NCBI GenBank assembly: GCA_900545515.1
Contig: UQZA01000031.1
Span: forward strand, 1-29,052
Direction of reading: 5' to 3'
Source: an uncultured Eubacteriales bacterium
Lineage (GTDB): Bacteria; Bacillota; Clostridia; Oscillospirales; Oscillospiraceae
DNA length: 29,052 nucleotides
Shown: piece after piece, positions 8,888-16,460 of the stretch
Position numbering within the stretch: position 1 is the stretch's first letter
Layout of the letters: every line of letters begins with the position of its first letter
The notes under the pieces: generated by a model
The model's input: only the letters and a program-made list of their open reading frames with translations
Told to the model about the DNA's origin: nothing
Databases searched by the model: none
Program-made: the position numbers and the translations under genes

Positions 8888-9829
8888 TTGGACCGCATGA
8901 TATGCATAGCCGGCCCCACTGCCTCCGGCAAAACGGAGCTGGCGGTGGCCCTGGCCCTGGCTTTGGAGGGGGAGGTAGTGTCCTGCGACTCAATGCAGGT
9001 CTACCGCCATATGAACATTGGCACAGCCAAGCCGACTCTGGAAGAACGCCGGGGCGTGCCTCACCACATGCTGGATGTGGCAGAGCCGGAGGAGCCCATG
9101 TCCGTGGGGAAATTTGTGGGCCTTGCGGCTCCTGTGGTGGCGGACATTCTGGCCCGGGGCAAGACTGCCATCCTGGCAGGGGGCACCGGTCTCTATATGG
9201 ATGCGTTGGTTCGGGGTAACGATTTTGCGCCGGACCCGGACCCGGAATTGCGGCGGACGCTGCAGGCTTGGGCCAGCCAGGAGGGGACGGAGCCCCTCCT
9301 GGAGGAGCTCCGGAGGGTGGACCCAACAGGGGCGGCCCGGCTGCACCCGTCTGACAAAAAGCGGATCATCCGGGCCCTGGAGGTGTACCGGCAGACGGGA
9401 AAGACCTTGACCCAGCACAATCTGGAGACCCGAAGCATCCCGCCACGGTACCGGCCCTGCTGGCTGGGACTGGATTTTCCGGACCGGGGGGAGCTGTATC
9501 GCCGGATTGACCTGCGGGTGGAGCGCATGCTCCGGCAGGGCCTTCTGGAGGAGATCCAAGGCCTGCTGGCCGGGGGCCTGTCCCCCGGCGCCACGGCGTT
9601 GCAGGCCATTGGCTATAAGGAGTTCCTGGACGCCCTGGAAGGGCGGTGCACCGTCCAGGAGGCGAAGGAGGCGGTCCAGAAGGCCTCCCGCCACTATGCC
9701 AAGCGGCAGCTCACCTGGTTCCGGAGAAACAAAGCCATCCATTGGCTGCTCCGGCAGCCGGGCCAGGATTTTCCCCAGCTTTTTGAGCAGGCAGCGGCGG
9801 AAATTCCCTTTTTCGACAGACCCGGGTGA
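8888..9829 (+). CDS. miaA: tRNA dimethylallyltransferase MiaA
   Basis: A 313-residue prenyltransferase that makes i6A37 in tRNA, the substrate of MiaB. The P-loop GPTASGKT is at residues 9-16, the prenyl/tRNA motif DSMQVYR at 34-40, GGTGLY follows near 100, and the C-terminal QLTWFRR block is present. The frame is open far upstream into mutL. AAAGGAGG at 8873-8880 with a 7-bp spacer points to TTG 8888; ATG 8858, which overlaps the mutL stop, and ATG 8897 are the alternatives. Order mutL-miaA-hfq is the same as in enterobacteria. The length is normal and no motif is damaged. Confidence 0.95.
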   Translation: MDRMICIAGPTASGKTELAVALALALEGEVVSCDSMQVYRHMNIGTAKPTLEERRGVPHHMLDVAEPEEPMSVGKFVGLAAPVVADILARGKTAILAGGTGLYMDALVRGNDFAPDPDPELRRTLQAWASQEGTEPLLEELRRVDPTGAARLHPSDKKRIIRALEVYRQTGKTLTQHNLETRSIPPRYRPCWLGLDFPDRGELYRRIDLRVERMLRQGLLEEIQGLLAGGLSPGATALQAIGYKEFLDALEGRCTVQEAKEAVQKASRHYAKRQLTWFRRNKAIHWLLRQPGQDFPQLFEQAAAEIPFFDRPG

Positions 9830-9866
9830 TAAGATAGAGGTATCCCAACAGAAAGAAGGAATACTT

Positions 9867-10094
9867 ATGTCTGAAGCCATGAACTTACAAGATGCCCTGC
9901 TGCGTCAGGTCCTGAAGGAGCGCCTGCCGGTGACCCTGTTTCTCATGAACGGGTTCCAGCTGCGGGGGGTCGTCACCGGATTTGACAACTTTGTGGTGAT
10001 CCTCGTCACGGACAACAAGCAGCAGATGATCTACAAACATGCCATTTCCACCCTGGTTCCAGCCCGTCCCTTGAAAACCGGCGCTCCCGCTTAA
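9867..10094 (+). CDS. hfq: RNA chaperone Hfq
   Basis: A 75-residue Sm-like protein that forms hexameric rings and binds U-rich and A-rich RNA. The N-terminal NLQD with the RNA-contacting Gln8 is in place, Sm1 covers roughly residues 20-50 with LMNGFQLRG and GFDNF, and the Sm2 signature Y56-K57-H58-A-I-S-T is canonical. The short C-terminal tail is usual for Firmicutes. GAAGGA at 9855-9860 is the ribosome site; the much longer open frame upstream is antisense-free read-through of miaA sequence and is not used. Its stop is 8 bp before the left arm of a perfect 16-bp inverted repeat that covers the start of the next gene. Confidence 0.97.
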   Translation: MSEAMNLQDALLRQVLKERLPVTLFLMNGFQLRGVVTGFDNFVVILVTDNKQQMIYKHAISTLVPARPLKTGAPA

Positions 10095-10102
10095 GCTGCG
10101 GG

Positions 10103-10155
10103 GCCCTGTTTCATGGGACTTACCACAGAAAGGATGTTCTCCCATGAAACAGGGC
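10103..10155 (+). promoter_or_regulatory. 16-bp perfect hairpin burying the start codon of the HlyD-like gene
   Basis: GCCCTGTTTCATGGGA (10103-10118) and its exact reverse complement (10140-10155) are separated by a 21-nt loop. The right arm contains the ATG at 10144 and codons 2-4 of the next gene, while its ribosome site AAAGGA (10129-10134) is in the loop. There is no run of T after the stem, so it is not a Rho-independent terminator. As RNA it would hide the start codon and is a candidate translational switch. The pairing is seen directly; the role is inferred. Confidence 0.7.
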
Positions 10156-11361
10156 AAGCAATTTATGAAGGCCATTATGCTGGTCCTGGCTCTGATGGTG
10201 GCCAGCTATATCTTATATAACGTGGTTCGATCCGCCTCCAGTGGGGTTCCCACTGCCCAGGCGGTGCTGTATGCAGCCTCCGATGGGGTTTCCGTCGAAG
10301 GCTTTGTGGTGCGTCAGGAGACGGTGATCCCGGCGGCCTATGACCTGGTCCTTCCCACCAAGGGGGAGGGAGAAAAGGTGGCTTGCGGAGAGGAGGTGGC
10401 GGTGACCCTGCGCAGCGCCGCCGCACAGGAGCGGCAGGAGGAGATCAACCAGACCGAAAAGGAGCTGGAGCAGCTTCGCCTGGCGCTCGCGTATCAGTCC
10501 CAGCTCACGGACAATGAGGACGTGGCCCAGCGCATTGCCTCCTCTGCGGCTTCCCTTGCCGGGCAGGTGGCCCAGAGACGCCTGGACGCCGCCCGGGCCG
10601 CCGGACAGGAGCTCCGGTCGCTCATTCTCCGGCAGAGCGTGGGGGCTTCCGACACCGGCGCCATGCAGGACCAAATTTCCCAGCTCCAGCAGCAGCTGGA
10701 CAGTTTGGAGGCCAGCGCTGCTTCGGATACCAAATCCATCGCCGCCCAGTCCGCCGGGTATTACTCCGCCGTGGCAGACGGCTATGAGACCCGTCTGACC
10801 CCCCAGATTTTGGAGAGCATGTCGGTATCCGACTTCCAGGGCTTATGGGAGGAGGCGGTGGATGCGCCGGCGCAGAACGCCGGCCGCCTCATTGCCTCTG
10901 CCCAGTGGTACTACGCCTGCGCCGTGGAGAGCCGGTATCTGGAGGACCTGGAGGTGGGAGACAGCCTCCAGGTGAGCCTGGGCGGCGAGGTGGACCTGGA
11001 GCTGAACATGACCGTGACCCGGGTGAACCGGGAGGAGGAAATGGGCCTTTTGGTGCTGTCCTCTCAGGACCATCTGGCCTCGGTTTCCGCCTTGCGGCGG
11101 CTGAACGCGGACGTGATCTTCCACTCCTACAGCGGCCTCCGGGTGCCCCGGGAAGCGGTGTGCTACAGCGAGGAAACTGGCTCTGCCGGGGTATATGTCC
11201 TGGAGGGGGCCAAGGCGGTGTGGAAAGACATTCAGCTGCTGTATGACAACGGCGATACCTACATTGCTGCCTTGGATCAGAGCAGCACGAGCAATCTCTG
11301 GCCGGAGGATTTGATCCTCCTGGATACCCAGGAACTATTTGATGGAAAGCTGGTAAAATGA
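10144..11361 (+). CDS. Membrane-anchored HlyD-like periplasmic-adaptor-type protein
   Basis: A 405-residue protein with a single N-terminal membrane anchor (about residues 9-26) and the remainder outside the cell. A lipoyl/barrel-sandwich-like stretch (about 45-90) leads into an Ala/Gln/Glu-rich coiled coil (about 95-200) and then beta-rich sequence with a second hairpin half (about 270-350). This is the layout of membrane-fusion (HlyD/biotin-lipoyl) proteins, which in Gram-positives work with ABC exporters or in wall-associated complexes. No exporter gene is next to it. The neighbours are hfq on one side and yggS-sepF-divIVA on the other, so a role at the envelope during growth or division is possible but unproven. 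Its start codon lies inside the hairpin described separately. Confidence 0.65.
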   Translation: MKQGKQFMKAIMLVLALMVASYILYNVVRSASSGVPTAQAVLYAASDGVSVEGFVVRQETVIPAAYDLVLPTKGEGEKVACGEEVAVTLRSAAAQERQEEINQTEKELEQLRLALAYQSQLTDNEDVAQRIASSAASLAGQVAQRRLDAARAAGQELRSLILRQSVGASDTGAMQDQISQLQQQLDSLEASAASDTKSIAAQSAGYYSAVADGYETRLTPQILESMSVSDFQGLWEEAVDAPAQNAGRLIASAQWYYACAVESRYLEDLEVGDSLQVSLGGEVDLELNMTVTRVNREEEMGLLVLSSQDHLASVSALRRLNADVIFHSYSGLRVPREAVCYSEETGSAGVYVLEGAKAVWKDIQLLYDNGDTYIAALDQSSTSNLWPEDLILLDTQELFDGKLVK

Positions 11362-11362
11362 T

Positions 11363-12067
11363 ATGGGATCGATTCAGGAGAATGTGGCCCGGGTACGGGC
11401 GGAAATCCAGGCGGCAGCGCAAGCCTGCGGGCGGGACCCGGGAGAGATTTCCCTGTGCGCCGCTACCAAGATGAATGATGCAAGGGCGGTGCGGGAGGCC
11501 ATTGCGGCCGGAGTGGACTGCTGCGGCGAAAACCGGGTGCAGGAGCTGGTGCAAAAGTCCGGCGAGGACGCCTACCGGGGCGCGCCGGTGCACTTCATTG
11601 GTCACCTCCAGACCAACAAGGTCCGTCAGGTGGTGGGTCGTGTAGACCTGATTCAGAGCGCCGACCGGCGGAATCTGCTGGAGGCTCTGGAGAAGGAGGC
11701 GGCCCGGCAGGGCATTTGCCAGAAGGTGCTTTTGGAGGTAAACATTGCCGGAGAGGAGAGCAAGTCCGGCTTTTCTCCCCAGGACCTTTGGACGGTTCTG
11801 GAAGAATTTGGAAGATTTTCCCACTTGGAGGCTGTGGGGCTCATGGCCATCCCCCCTGTGAGCACCCACCCGGGAGAAAATTTGCAATTTTTTTCTGAAA
11901 TGCGCAACCTTTTTGTTGACATAAGTAGAAAAAAATACGATAATGTCACCATGGCGCATTTGTCCATGGGCATGTCCGGGGACTACCCCGATGCCATCGC
12001 CTGTGGCAGTACCATGGTCCGCGTCGGAACTGCAATTTTTGGTCCCCGCGATTACTGTCAGAAGTGA
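11363..12067 (+). CDS. PLP homeostasis protein, YggS/YlmE family
   Basis: A 234-residue alanine-racemase-like single-domain PLP protein. The cofactor lysine is Lys36 in AATKMN, followed by GENRVQE (55-61), HFIGHLQTNK (77-86) and the phosphate-binding LSMGMSGDY near the C-terminus. The family keeps free pyridoxal phosphate and amino-acid pools balanced and has no known catalytic reaction of its own. The ATG is 1 bp after the HlyD-like stop; the ribosome site (GGAAAG) is weak, so translation is probably coupled. In Bacillus the orthologue ylmE sits directly before sepF, as here, which supports the identification. Confidence 0.92.
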   Translation: MGSIQENVARVRAEIQAAAQACGRDPGEISLCAATKMNDARAVREAIAAGVDCCGENRVQELVQKSGEDAYRGAPVHFIGHLQTNKVRQVVGRVDLIQSADRRNLLEALEKEAARQGICQKVLLEVNIAGEESKSGFSPQDLWTVLEEFGRFSHLEAVGLMAIPPVSTHPGENLQFFSEMRNLFVDISRKKYDNVTMAHLSMGMSGDYPDAIACGSTMVRVGTAIFGPRDYCQK

Positions 12068-12100
12068 CTGTGAGATAGATACTTAGGAGGATACACCAAC

Positions 12101-12601
12101 ATGGGATTTTTGGATGAACTGAAGAAGCTGACGAAGCCTTATGCCGATGAAGACGAAGAAGATTACGATGATTACGATGACGAGCCTGTAGAGGAAGAGG
12201 AGCCCGCCCCGGCGCCACGGGCCACCCGCCGCAGCGCCCCGACTCAGGAGCCGGCTTACTCCCGCAACGCCGGTCTGGATACCGGCCGTGGGACGGGAAG
12301 CCGCATTGTGAACATCAACACCACCACCCAGCTGCAGGTGGTCCTGGTGAAGCCGGAGCGCTTTGACAATGTCTCGGAGATTGCGGACCATCTGCGGGAC
12401 AAGCACTCGGTGCTCCTGAACCTGGAGAACACGGACCGGAACATTGCCCGCCGCCTGGTAGACTTTCTGTCCGGCTGCGCTTATGCCGTGGATGGAAAAA
12501 TCAAAAAGGTGGCTGCCTCGGCTTATTTGCTCACCCCCTACAATGTGGAAATCGTAGGCGATTTGGTCGAAGAGCTGGAAAACAACGGCGTGTACTTTTA
12601 A
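12101..12601 (+). CDS. sepF: Cell division protein SepF
   Basis: A 166-residue SepF. It begins with a short membrane-binding amphipathic helix (MGFLDELKKLTKPY), then an acidic Asp/Glu/Tyr stretch (about 17-36) and a disordered Pro/Ala/Arg linker, and ends with the conserved SepF domain (about 68-166) that polymerises into rings and binds the FtsZ tail. It anchors and bundles FtsZ at the septum. TAGGAGG at 12084-12090 with a 10-bp spacer sets the start. It lies between the ylmE-like gene and divIVA, the standard Firmicutes division order, but ylmG and ylmH are absent between them. Confidence 0.95.
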   Translation: MGFLDELKKLTKPYADEDEEDYDDYDDEPVEEEEPAPAPRATRRSAPTQEPAYSRNAGLDTGRGTGSRIVNINTTTQLQVVLVKPERFDNVSEIADHLRDKHSVLLNLENTDRNIARRLVDFLSGCAYAVDGKIKKVAASAYLLTPYNVEIVGDLVEELENNGVYF

Positions 12602-12624
12602 TCGCACCATAAGGGGGACAGACT

Positions 12625-13239
12625 ATGTTTACACCGCAGCAATTGGAGCAGATCACATTTCACACCTCTGTGTTCGGCGGCTACGACATGGACTCGGTGG
12701 ACGAGTTCCTGGTGGCCCTGATCGAAGATTACAACACGCTGTATAAGGACAACGCCACGCTGAAGAGCAAGATGCGGGTCCTGGTGGAGAAGCTGGAGGA
12801 GTACCGGGCCGAAGAGGGAGGCGCCAAGGAGAACCTGCGGGCTGCCCAGCAGACCTGTGACGCCATGATCCGGGAGGCCGAGGCGAAGTGCCTGAAGATG
12901 CTCCACCAGGCGGAGGCTCAGGCCCCGAATACCAGCCTGGCTGAGGCCAAAACAGCTGCCCGGGAAGGGATCGAAGCCCTGGAGACGCAGCTGAAGGAGG
13001 TCTTGGAAAAGCTGGAGGCCATCAAGTCCCAGGCAGAGGCAGATTCCGCCCGGCCGGACGTGCCCCAGCCCCAGAGCGAGGAGCAGGTGGCCCAGGAGAT
13101 TGCCCAAAATTTGGAAAAGCTGGTTGGTACCACAGAGGACGAGGCCCCTGTGCCCCGTAGCCCCCGGGTGGACAGCAACACCACCAGCCGCTTTACCAAT
13201 CTCCAGTTTGGCAAGAACTACGATCCTACCAAGCGGTAA
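12625..13239 (+). CDS. divIVA: DivIVA-domain cell-pole/septum protein
   Basis: A 204-residue protein with the DivIVA N-terminal lipid-binding domain: the GGYDMDSVDEFL block at residues 18-29 followed by DYNTLYKDN. The rest is largely coiled coil (about 30-145) with a tail rich in Gln, Glu, Pro and Thr. DivIVA senses negative membrane curvature at septa and poles and recruits division or wall-synthesis partners. AAGGGGG at 12611-12617 is the ribosome site. It is the last gene of the run before the ileS T-box, in the same place as in Bacillus. The member could be a divergent paralogue, but position makes the main divIVA likely. Confidence 0.92.
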   Translation: MFTPQQLEQITFHTSVFGGYDMDSVDEFLVALIEDYNTLYKDNATLKSKMRVLVEKLEEYRAEEGGAKENLRAAQQTCDAMIREAEAKCLKMLHQAEAQAPNTSLAEAKTAAREGIEALETQLKEVLEKLEAIKSQAEADSARPDVPQPQSEEQVAQEIAQNLEKLVGTTEDEAPVPRSPRVDSNTTSRFTNLQFGKNYDPTKR

Positions 13240-13249
13240 ATTTCATAGA

Positions 13250-13495
13250 ACATGCGCAGATGAGGACAGGCGTTTTGCCATCCCCGCCTTCAGAGAGCTG
13301 CCGGCAGGTGCGAGGCAGCAGGCGGCGGCAGGACGTATCCCCTCGGAGCAGCTCCCCGAAATGGACAGTAGACGGAGCCGGTTCATGGCCGATATCCCAT
13401 GACACGAGGGGCCGGGACATCCCGGCAAGAAGAGTGGTACCGCAGAGGTTAGAGCGCCTTTGTCTCTTTCAATGAAGGAGACAGGGGCGCTTTTC
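13250..13495 (+). promoter_or_regulatory. Isoleucine T-box riboswitch leader of ileS
   Basis: A transcribed leader that senses uncharged tRNA-Ile. In order: the GA motif (AGATGAGGACA, from about 13258), the AGAGAG-stem with a GGTGCGAG apical loop of the GNUG type (about 13291-13318), and the specifier loop with ATC at 13337-13339 directly before CCCTCGGAGC. AGTAGACGG follows, and the T-box core AGTGGTACCGC is at about 13433-13443, whose UGG pairs with the tRNA acceptor end. The Ile codon ATC agrees with the isoleucyl-tRNA synthetase gene downstream. Low charging of tRNA-Ile should favour the antiterminator and read-through. Confidence 0.93.
13453..13494 (+). terminator. T-box-controlled terminator before ileS
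   Basis: Stem AGCGCCTTTGTCTC (13453-13466) with GAGACAGGGGCGCT (13478-13491), two G-U pairs, an 11-nt loop and a following TTTT. The 5' arm lies right after the T-box core so the antiterminator and this stem exclude each other. Confidence 0.88.
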
Positions 13496-13528
13496 ATATT
13501 CTATATTTGATTTTGGAGGAAACCCACC

Positions 13529-16342
13529 ATGGACTACAAAAATACCATTATCACCCCAAAAACCGCCTTCCCCATGAAAGCGGGCCTCCCCAACCGGGAG
13601 CCTGGTATGCTGGAGAAGTGGAATGAAATGGACCTGTATGGCCAGCTCCTGGAGAAAAATCAGGACTGCCCCCGGTTCATTCTCCACGACGGCCCTCCCT
13701 TCTCCAATGGCGACATCCACATGGGCCACGCCCTCAACAAAACGCTGAAGGACTTCATCGTCCGGGCCAGAGCCATGCAGGGATATTACACCCCCTATGT
13801 CCCCGGCTGGGATAACCACGGCATGCCCATTGAGTCTGCCATCATCAAGAAAAACAAGCTGAACCACAAGACCATGCCGGTCCCGGAGTTCCGCTCTGCC
13901 TGTGAACAGTTTGCCCAGGATTACATCGACCGGCAAATGGAGGGCTTCCGCCGCCTGGGGGTCATCGGCGACTGGGCCCACCCCTACAAGACCATGGACA
14001 AGGCCTTCGAGGCGGAGGAAGTGAAGATTTTCGGGGCCATGTACCGCAAGGGCTACATCTACAAGGGCCTGAAGCCGGTGTATTGGTGTCCCAAGGATGA
14101 GACGGCCCTGGCCGAGGCGGAAATTGAGTATGCCGATGACGCCTGCACCTCCATCTATGTGAAGTTTGCCCTGAACCAGGACTTCGGCAAGCTGGCTCCC
14201 TTTGGTGGCGTCGCCAACACCTATGTGATTATCTGGACCACCACCCCCTGGACCCTGCCTGGGAACCTGGCCATTGCCTTCCATCCCACAGAGGAGTATG
14301 TCCTTCTGGACGCAGGGGCGGAGCGCTATATCGTAGCCAAGGCCCTGGCGGAAAAGACCATGCAGGCCGGCGGCGTGGACCGTTATGAGACCGTAGCCAC
14401 CTTCCCCGGCGGCTTCTTCGAGCGTATGACCGCCCGGCACCCCTTCCTGGACCGGGACAGCCTCTTGGTCACCGCCGACTATGTCACCATGGATTCCGGC
14501 ACCGGATGCGTCCACACCGCCCCCGGCTTCGGCGCCGATGACTACCAGACCTGCCGCCGGTATGATATGGACCTGGTGGTACCGGTGGACGACCGGGGCT
14601 ACCAGACGAAAGAGGCGGGCAAATACGCCGGGATGTACTATGCTGAGTCCAACGGAGCCATTCTGGCGGATATGAAGGAGTCCGGGGCCCTCTTTGCCTC
14701 GGAGGAAATGGTGCACTCCTACCCCCACTGCTGGCGCTGCAAGAGCCCCATCATCTTCCGGGCCACCCCCCAGTGGTTCTGCTCCGTGGAGTCCTTCAAG
14801 GACCGGGCCATTGCCGCCTGTGAGGAGGTCCAGTGGTTCCCCGCCTGGGGCAAGGACCGGATGATTGCCATGCTCCGGGAGCGGGCCGACTGGTGCATCT
14901 CCCGGCAGCGGCGGTGGGGCATGCCCATCCCTGTGTTTTATTGCAAGCACTGCGGTAAGCCCATCTGCACCGAGGAGACCATCGCCCACATCTCCCGGCT
15001 CTTCGGGGAATCCGGCTCCAACATTTGGTTCCAGAAGGAGGCTATGGAGCTGATTCCGGAAGGCCTTACCTGCCCCCACTGCGGCGGAAAGGACTTTGAG
15101 AAGGAGACGGACACCCTGGACGGCTGGTTTGACTCCGGCTCCACCCACTTTGCTTCCCTGTACCATGACAACGCCGCTCAGTGGCCTGCGGATGTGTATC
15201 TGGAGGGGGCGGACCAGTACCGGGGCTGGTTCCAGTCCAGCCTGCTCACGGCGGTGGGCGCTTTGGAGAAGGGCGCGCCCTTCCGCCAGGTCCTGACCCA
15301 CGGCTGGACCGTGGACGGCGAGGGACGGGCCATGCACAAGTCTCTGGGCAACGGCATGGACCCCAATCAGCTGATCAAGGAGTACGGCGCGGACATCGTC
15401 CGGCTGTGGGCGGGGGCTTCGGATTACCACGCCGACGTCCGCTGCTCCAAGGAGATTTTCAAGCAGCTGAGCCAGAACTACCTGAAGTTCCGGAATACCG
15501 CCCGGTACTGCCTGGGCAACCTGGAGGGCTTCGACCCCAACCACCTGGTGGAGCCGGAGCAGATGCCGGAGCTGGACCGGTGGGCCCTCACCAAGCTGGA
15601 AAGGCTGATTGCCGTCTGCCGGAAGGCTTATGACCGCTATGAGTTCCATGTGGTCTCCCACGCCATCAATGATTTCTGCGTGGTGGAGCTGTCCAGCTTC
15701 TACCTGGACATCATCAAGGACCGGCTGTACTGTGAGGACCGGGAGGGGCTGAAGCGCCGATCTGCCCAGACCGCCCTGTATCTCATTGTGGACGCCATGG
15801 CAAAGCTTTTTGCTCCCATCCTGGCCTTCACCTGCGACGAGATCTGGCAGGCCATGCCCCATCGGGCGGAGGATGATCCCCGGAACATCCTCTTGAACCG
15901 GATGCCTGAGAGCTGCGGCCAGTACGCCCTGCCCCAGGAGGCCATGGAGAAGTGGGACGTGGTGATTCGCCTGCGCCAGGATGTAAACGCCGTGCTGGAG
16001 GCGGCCCGGGCGGCCAAACGCATTGGCAAGGCCCTGGAGGCCCATGTGTCCCTGGAAGCCCAGGACGATGCAGCCGGTGCGGCCCTGGAGGCGGTGAGAG
16101 AACTGGACCTGGCGGAGATCTGCATTGTCTCCAGCTGCGCCCTGGAGCCGGTGCCGGAAGAGGCCACCCAGGGCCAGGGGGCCAATTTCCCGGGCCTCCG
16201 AATTGGCGTCACCGAAGCCAAGGGCGCCAAATGCCCCCGGTGCTGGATGCATTCCCTCCAGGCCAACGAGGAGGGCCTGTGTCCCCGGTGCGCAGGGGTC
16301 GTCTCCAGACTGCCCCAGGATGCTTTGGAACTGAGGGAGTGA
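13529..16342 (+). CDS. ileS: Isoleucyl-tRNA synthetase
   Basis: A 937-residue class I synthetase that charges tRNA-Ile. The HIGH signature is HMGH at residues 64-67, the KMSKS loop reads M602-H-K-S-L-G-N as in many clostridial enzymes, and the editing domain lies between them (about 190-390). The C-terminal zinc-binding pairs are Cys902/Cys905 and Cys918/Cys921. The zinc tail and overall length mark the ordinary bacterial type rather than the long mupirocin-resistant eukaryote-like type. GGAGG about 10 bp upstream sets ATG 13529. It is expressed from the run upstream through the T-box. Its reverse complement carries a 967-codon open frame that is only a compositional shadow. Confidence 0.98.
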   Translation: MDYKNTIITPKTAFPMKAGLPNREPGMLEKWNEMDLYGQLLEKNQDCPRFILHDGPPFSNGDIHMGHALNKTLKDFIVRARAMQGYYTPYVPGWDNHGMPIESAIIKKNKLNHKTMPVPEFRSACEQFAQDYIDRQMEGFRRLGVIGDWAHPYKTMDKAFEAEEVKIFGAMYRKGYIYKGLKPVYWCPKDETALAEAEIEYADDACTSIYVKFALNQDFGKLAPFGGVANTYVIIWTTTPWTLPGNLAIAFHPTEEYVLLDAGAERYIVAKALAEKTMQAGGVDRYETVATFPGGFFERMTARHPFLDRDSLLVTADYVTMDSGTGCVHTAPGFGADDYQTCRRYDMDLVVPVDDRGYQTKEAGKYAGMYYAESNGAILADMKESGALFASEEMVHSYPHCWRCKSPIIFRATPQWFCSVESFKDRAIAACEEVQWFPAWGKDRMIAMLRERADWCISRQRRWGMPIPVFYCKHCGKPICTEETIAHISRLFGESGSNIWFQKEAMELIPEGLTCPHCGGKDFEKETDTLDGWFDSGSTHFASLYHDNAAQWPADVYLEGADQYRGWFQSSLLTAVGALEKGAPFRQVLTHGWTVDGEGRAMHKSLGNGMDPNQLIKEYGADIVRLWAGASDYHADVRCSKEIFKQLSQNYLKFRNTARYCLGNLEGFDPNHLVEPEQMPELDRWALTKLERLIAVCRKAYDRYEFHVVSHAINDFCVVELSSFYLDIIKDRLYCEDREGLKRRSAQTALYLIVDAMAKLFAPILAFTCDEIWQAMPHRAEDDPRNILLNRMPESCGQYALPQEAMEKWDVVIRLRQDVNAVLEAARAAKRIGKALEAHVSLEAQDDAAGAALEAVRELDLAEICIVSSCALEPVPEEATQGQGANFPGLRIGVTEAKGAKCPRCWMHSLQANEEGLCPRCAGVVSRLPQDALELRE

Positions 16343-16373
16343 ACCTCTAGGGAGCAGTAATCCTGTATTCATA

Positions 16374-16460
16374 AAAAAGTCTGCTGCAAGGCGGAACGGT
16401 CAAGACCGTTCCCTACAGAGGTAGGGAGGGTCTGGCCGCCACCTTTGCAGCAGACTTTTT
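16374..16460. terminator. Bidirectional terminator with nested hairpins between ileS and the convergent gene
   Basis: AAAAAGTCTGCTGCAA (16374-16389) pairs perfectly with 16445-16460, giving A-runs and T-runs on both strands suited to termination in either direction. The closing stem continues as GGCGG/CCGCC (16390-16394/16436-16440) and encloses two smaller hairpins. The right arm begins inside the stop codon (16459-16461) of the minus-strand gene. Confidence 0.85.
16391..16416. repeat. REP-like palindrome inserted in the terminator loop
   Basis: Inside the terminator loop GGAACGGTC (16393-16401) pairs with GACCGTTCC (16404-16412), and CCCTAC (16411-16416) can pair with GTAGGG (16421-16426). 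On the minus strand it starts with GTAGGGAACGGTC, the style of short intergenic palindromes (GTAGGG plus a G/C-rich hairpin) seen in multiple copies in many Clostridia. Only one copy is in this window, so the repeat nature is inferred. Confidence 0.4.

Noticed and set aside
10103..10155. Rho-independent terminator after hfq
   Set aside because: No T-run follows the stem and the 3' arm is coding sequence of the next gene.
13469..16372. A 967-codon open frame opposite ileS
   Set aside because: It mirrors the codon structure of a certain gene, has Pro/Gly/His/Val-rich shadow composition, and has no ribosome site.
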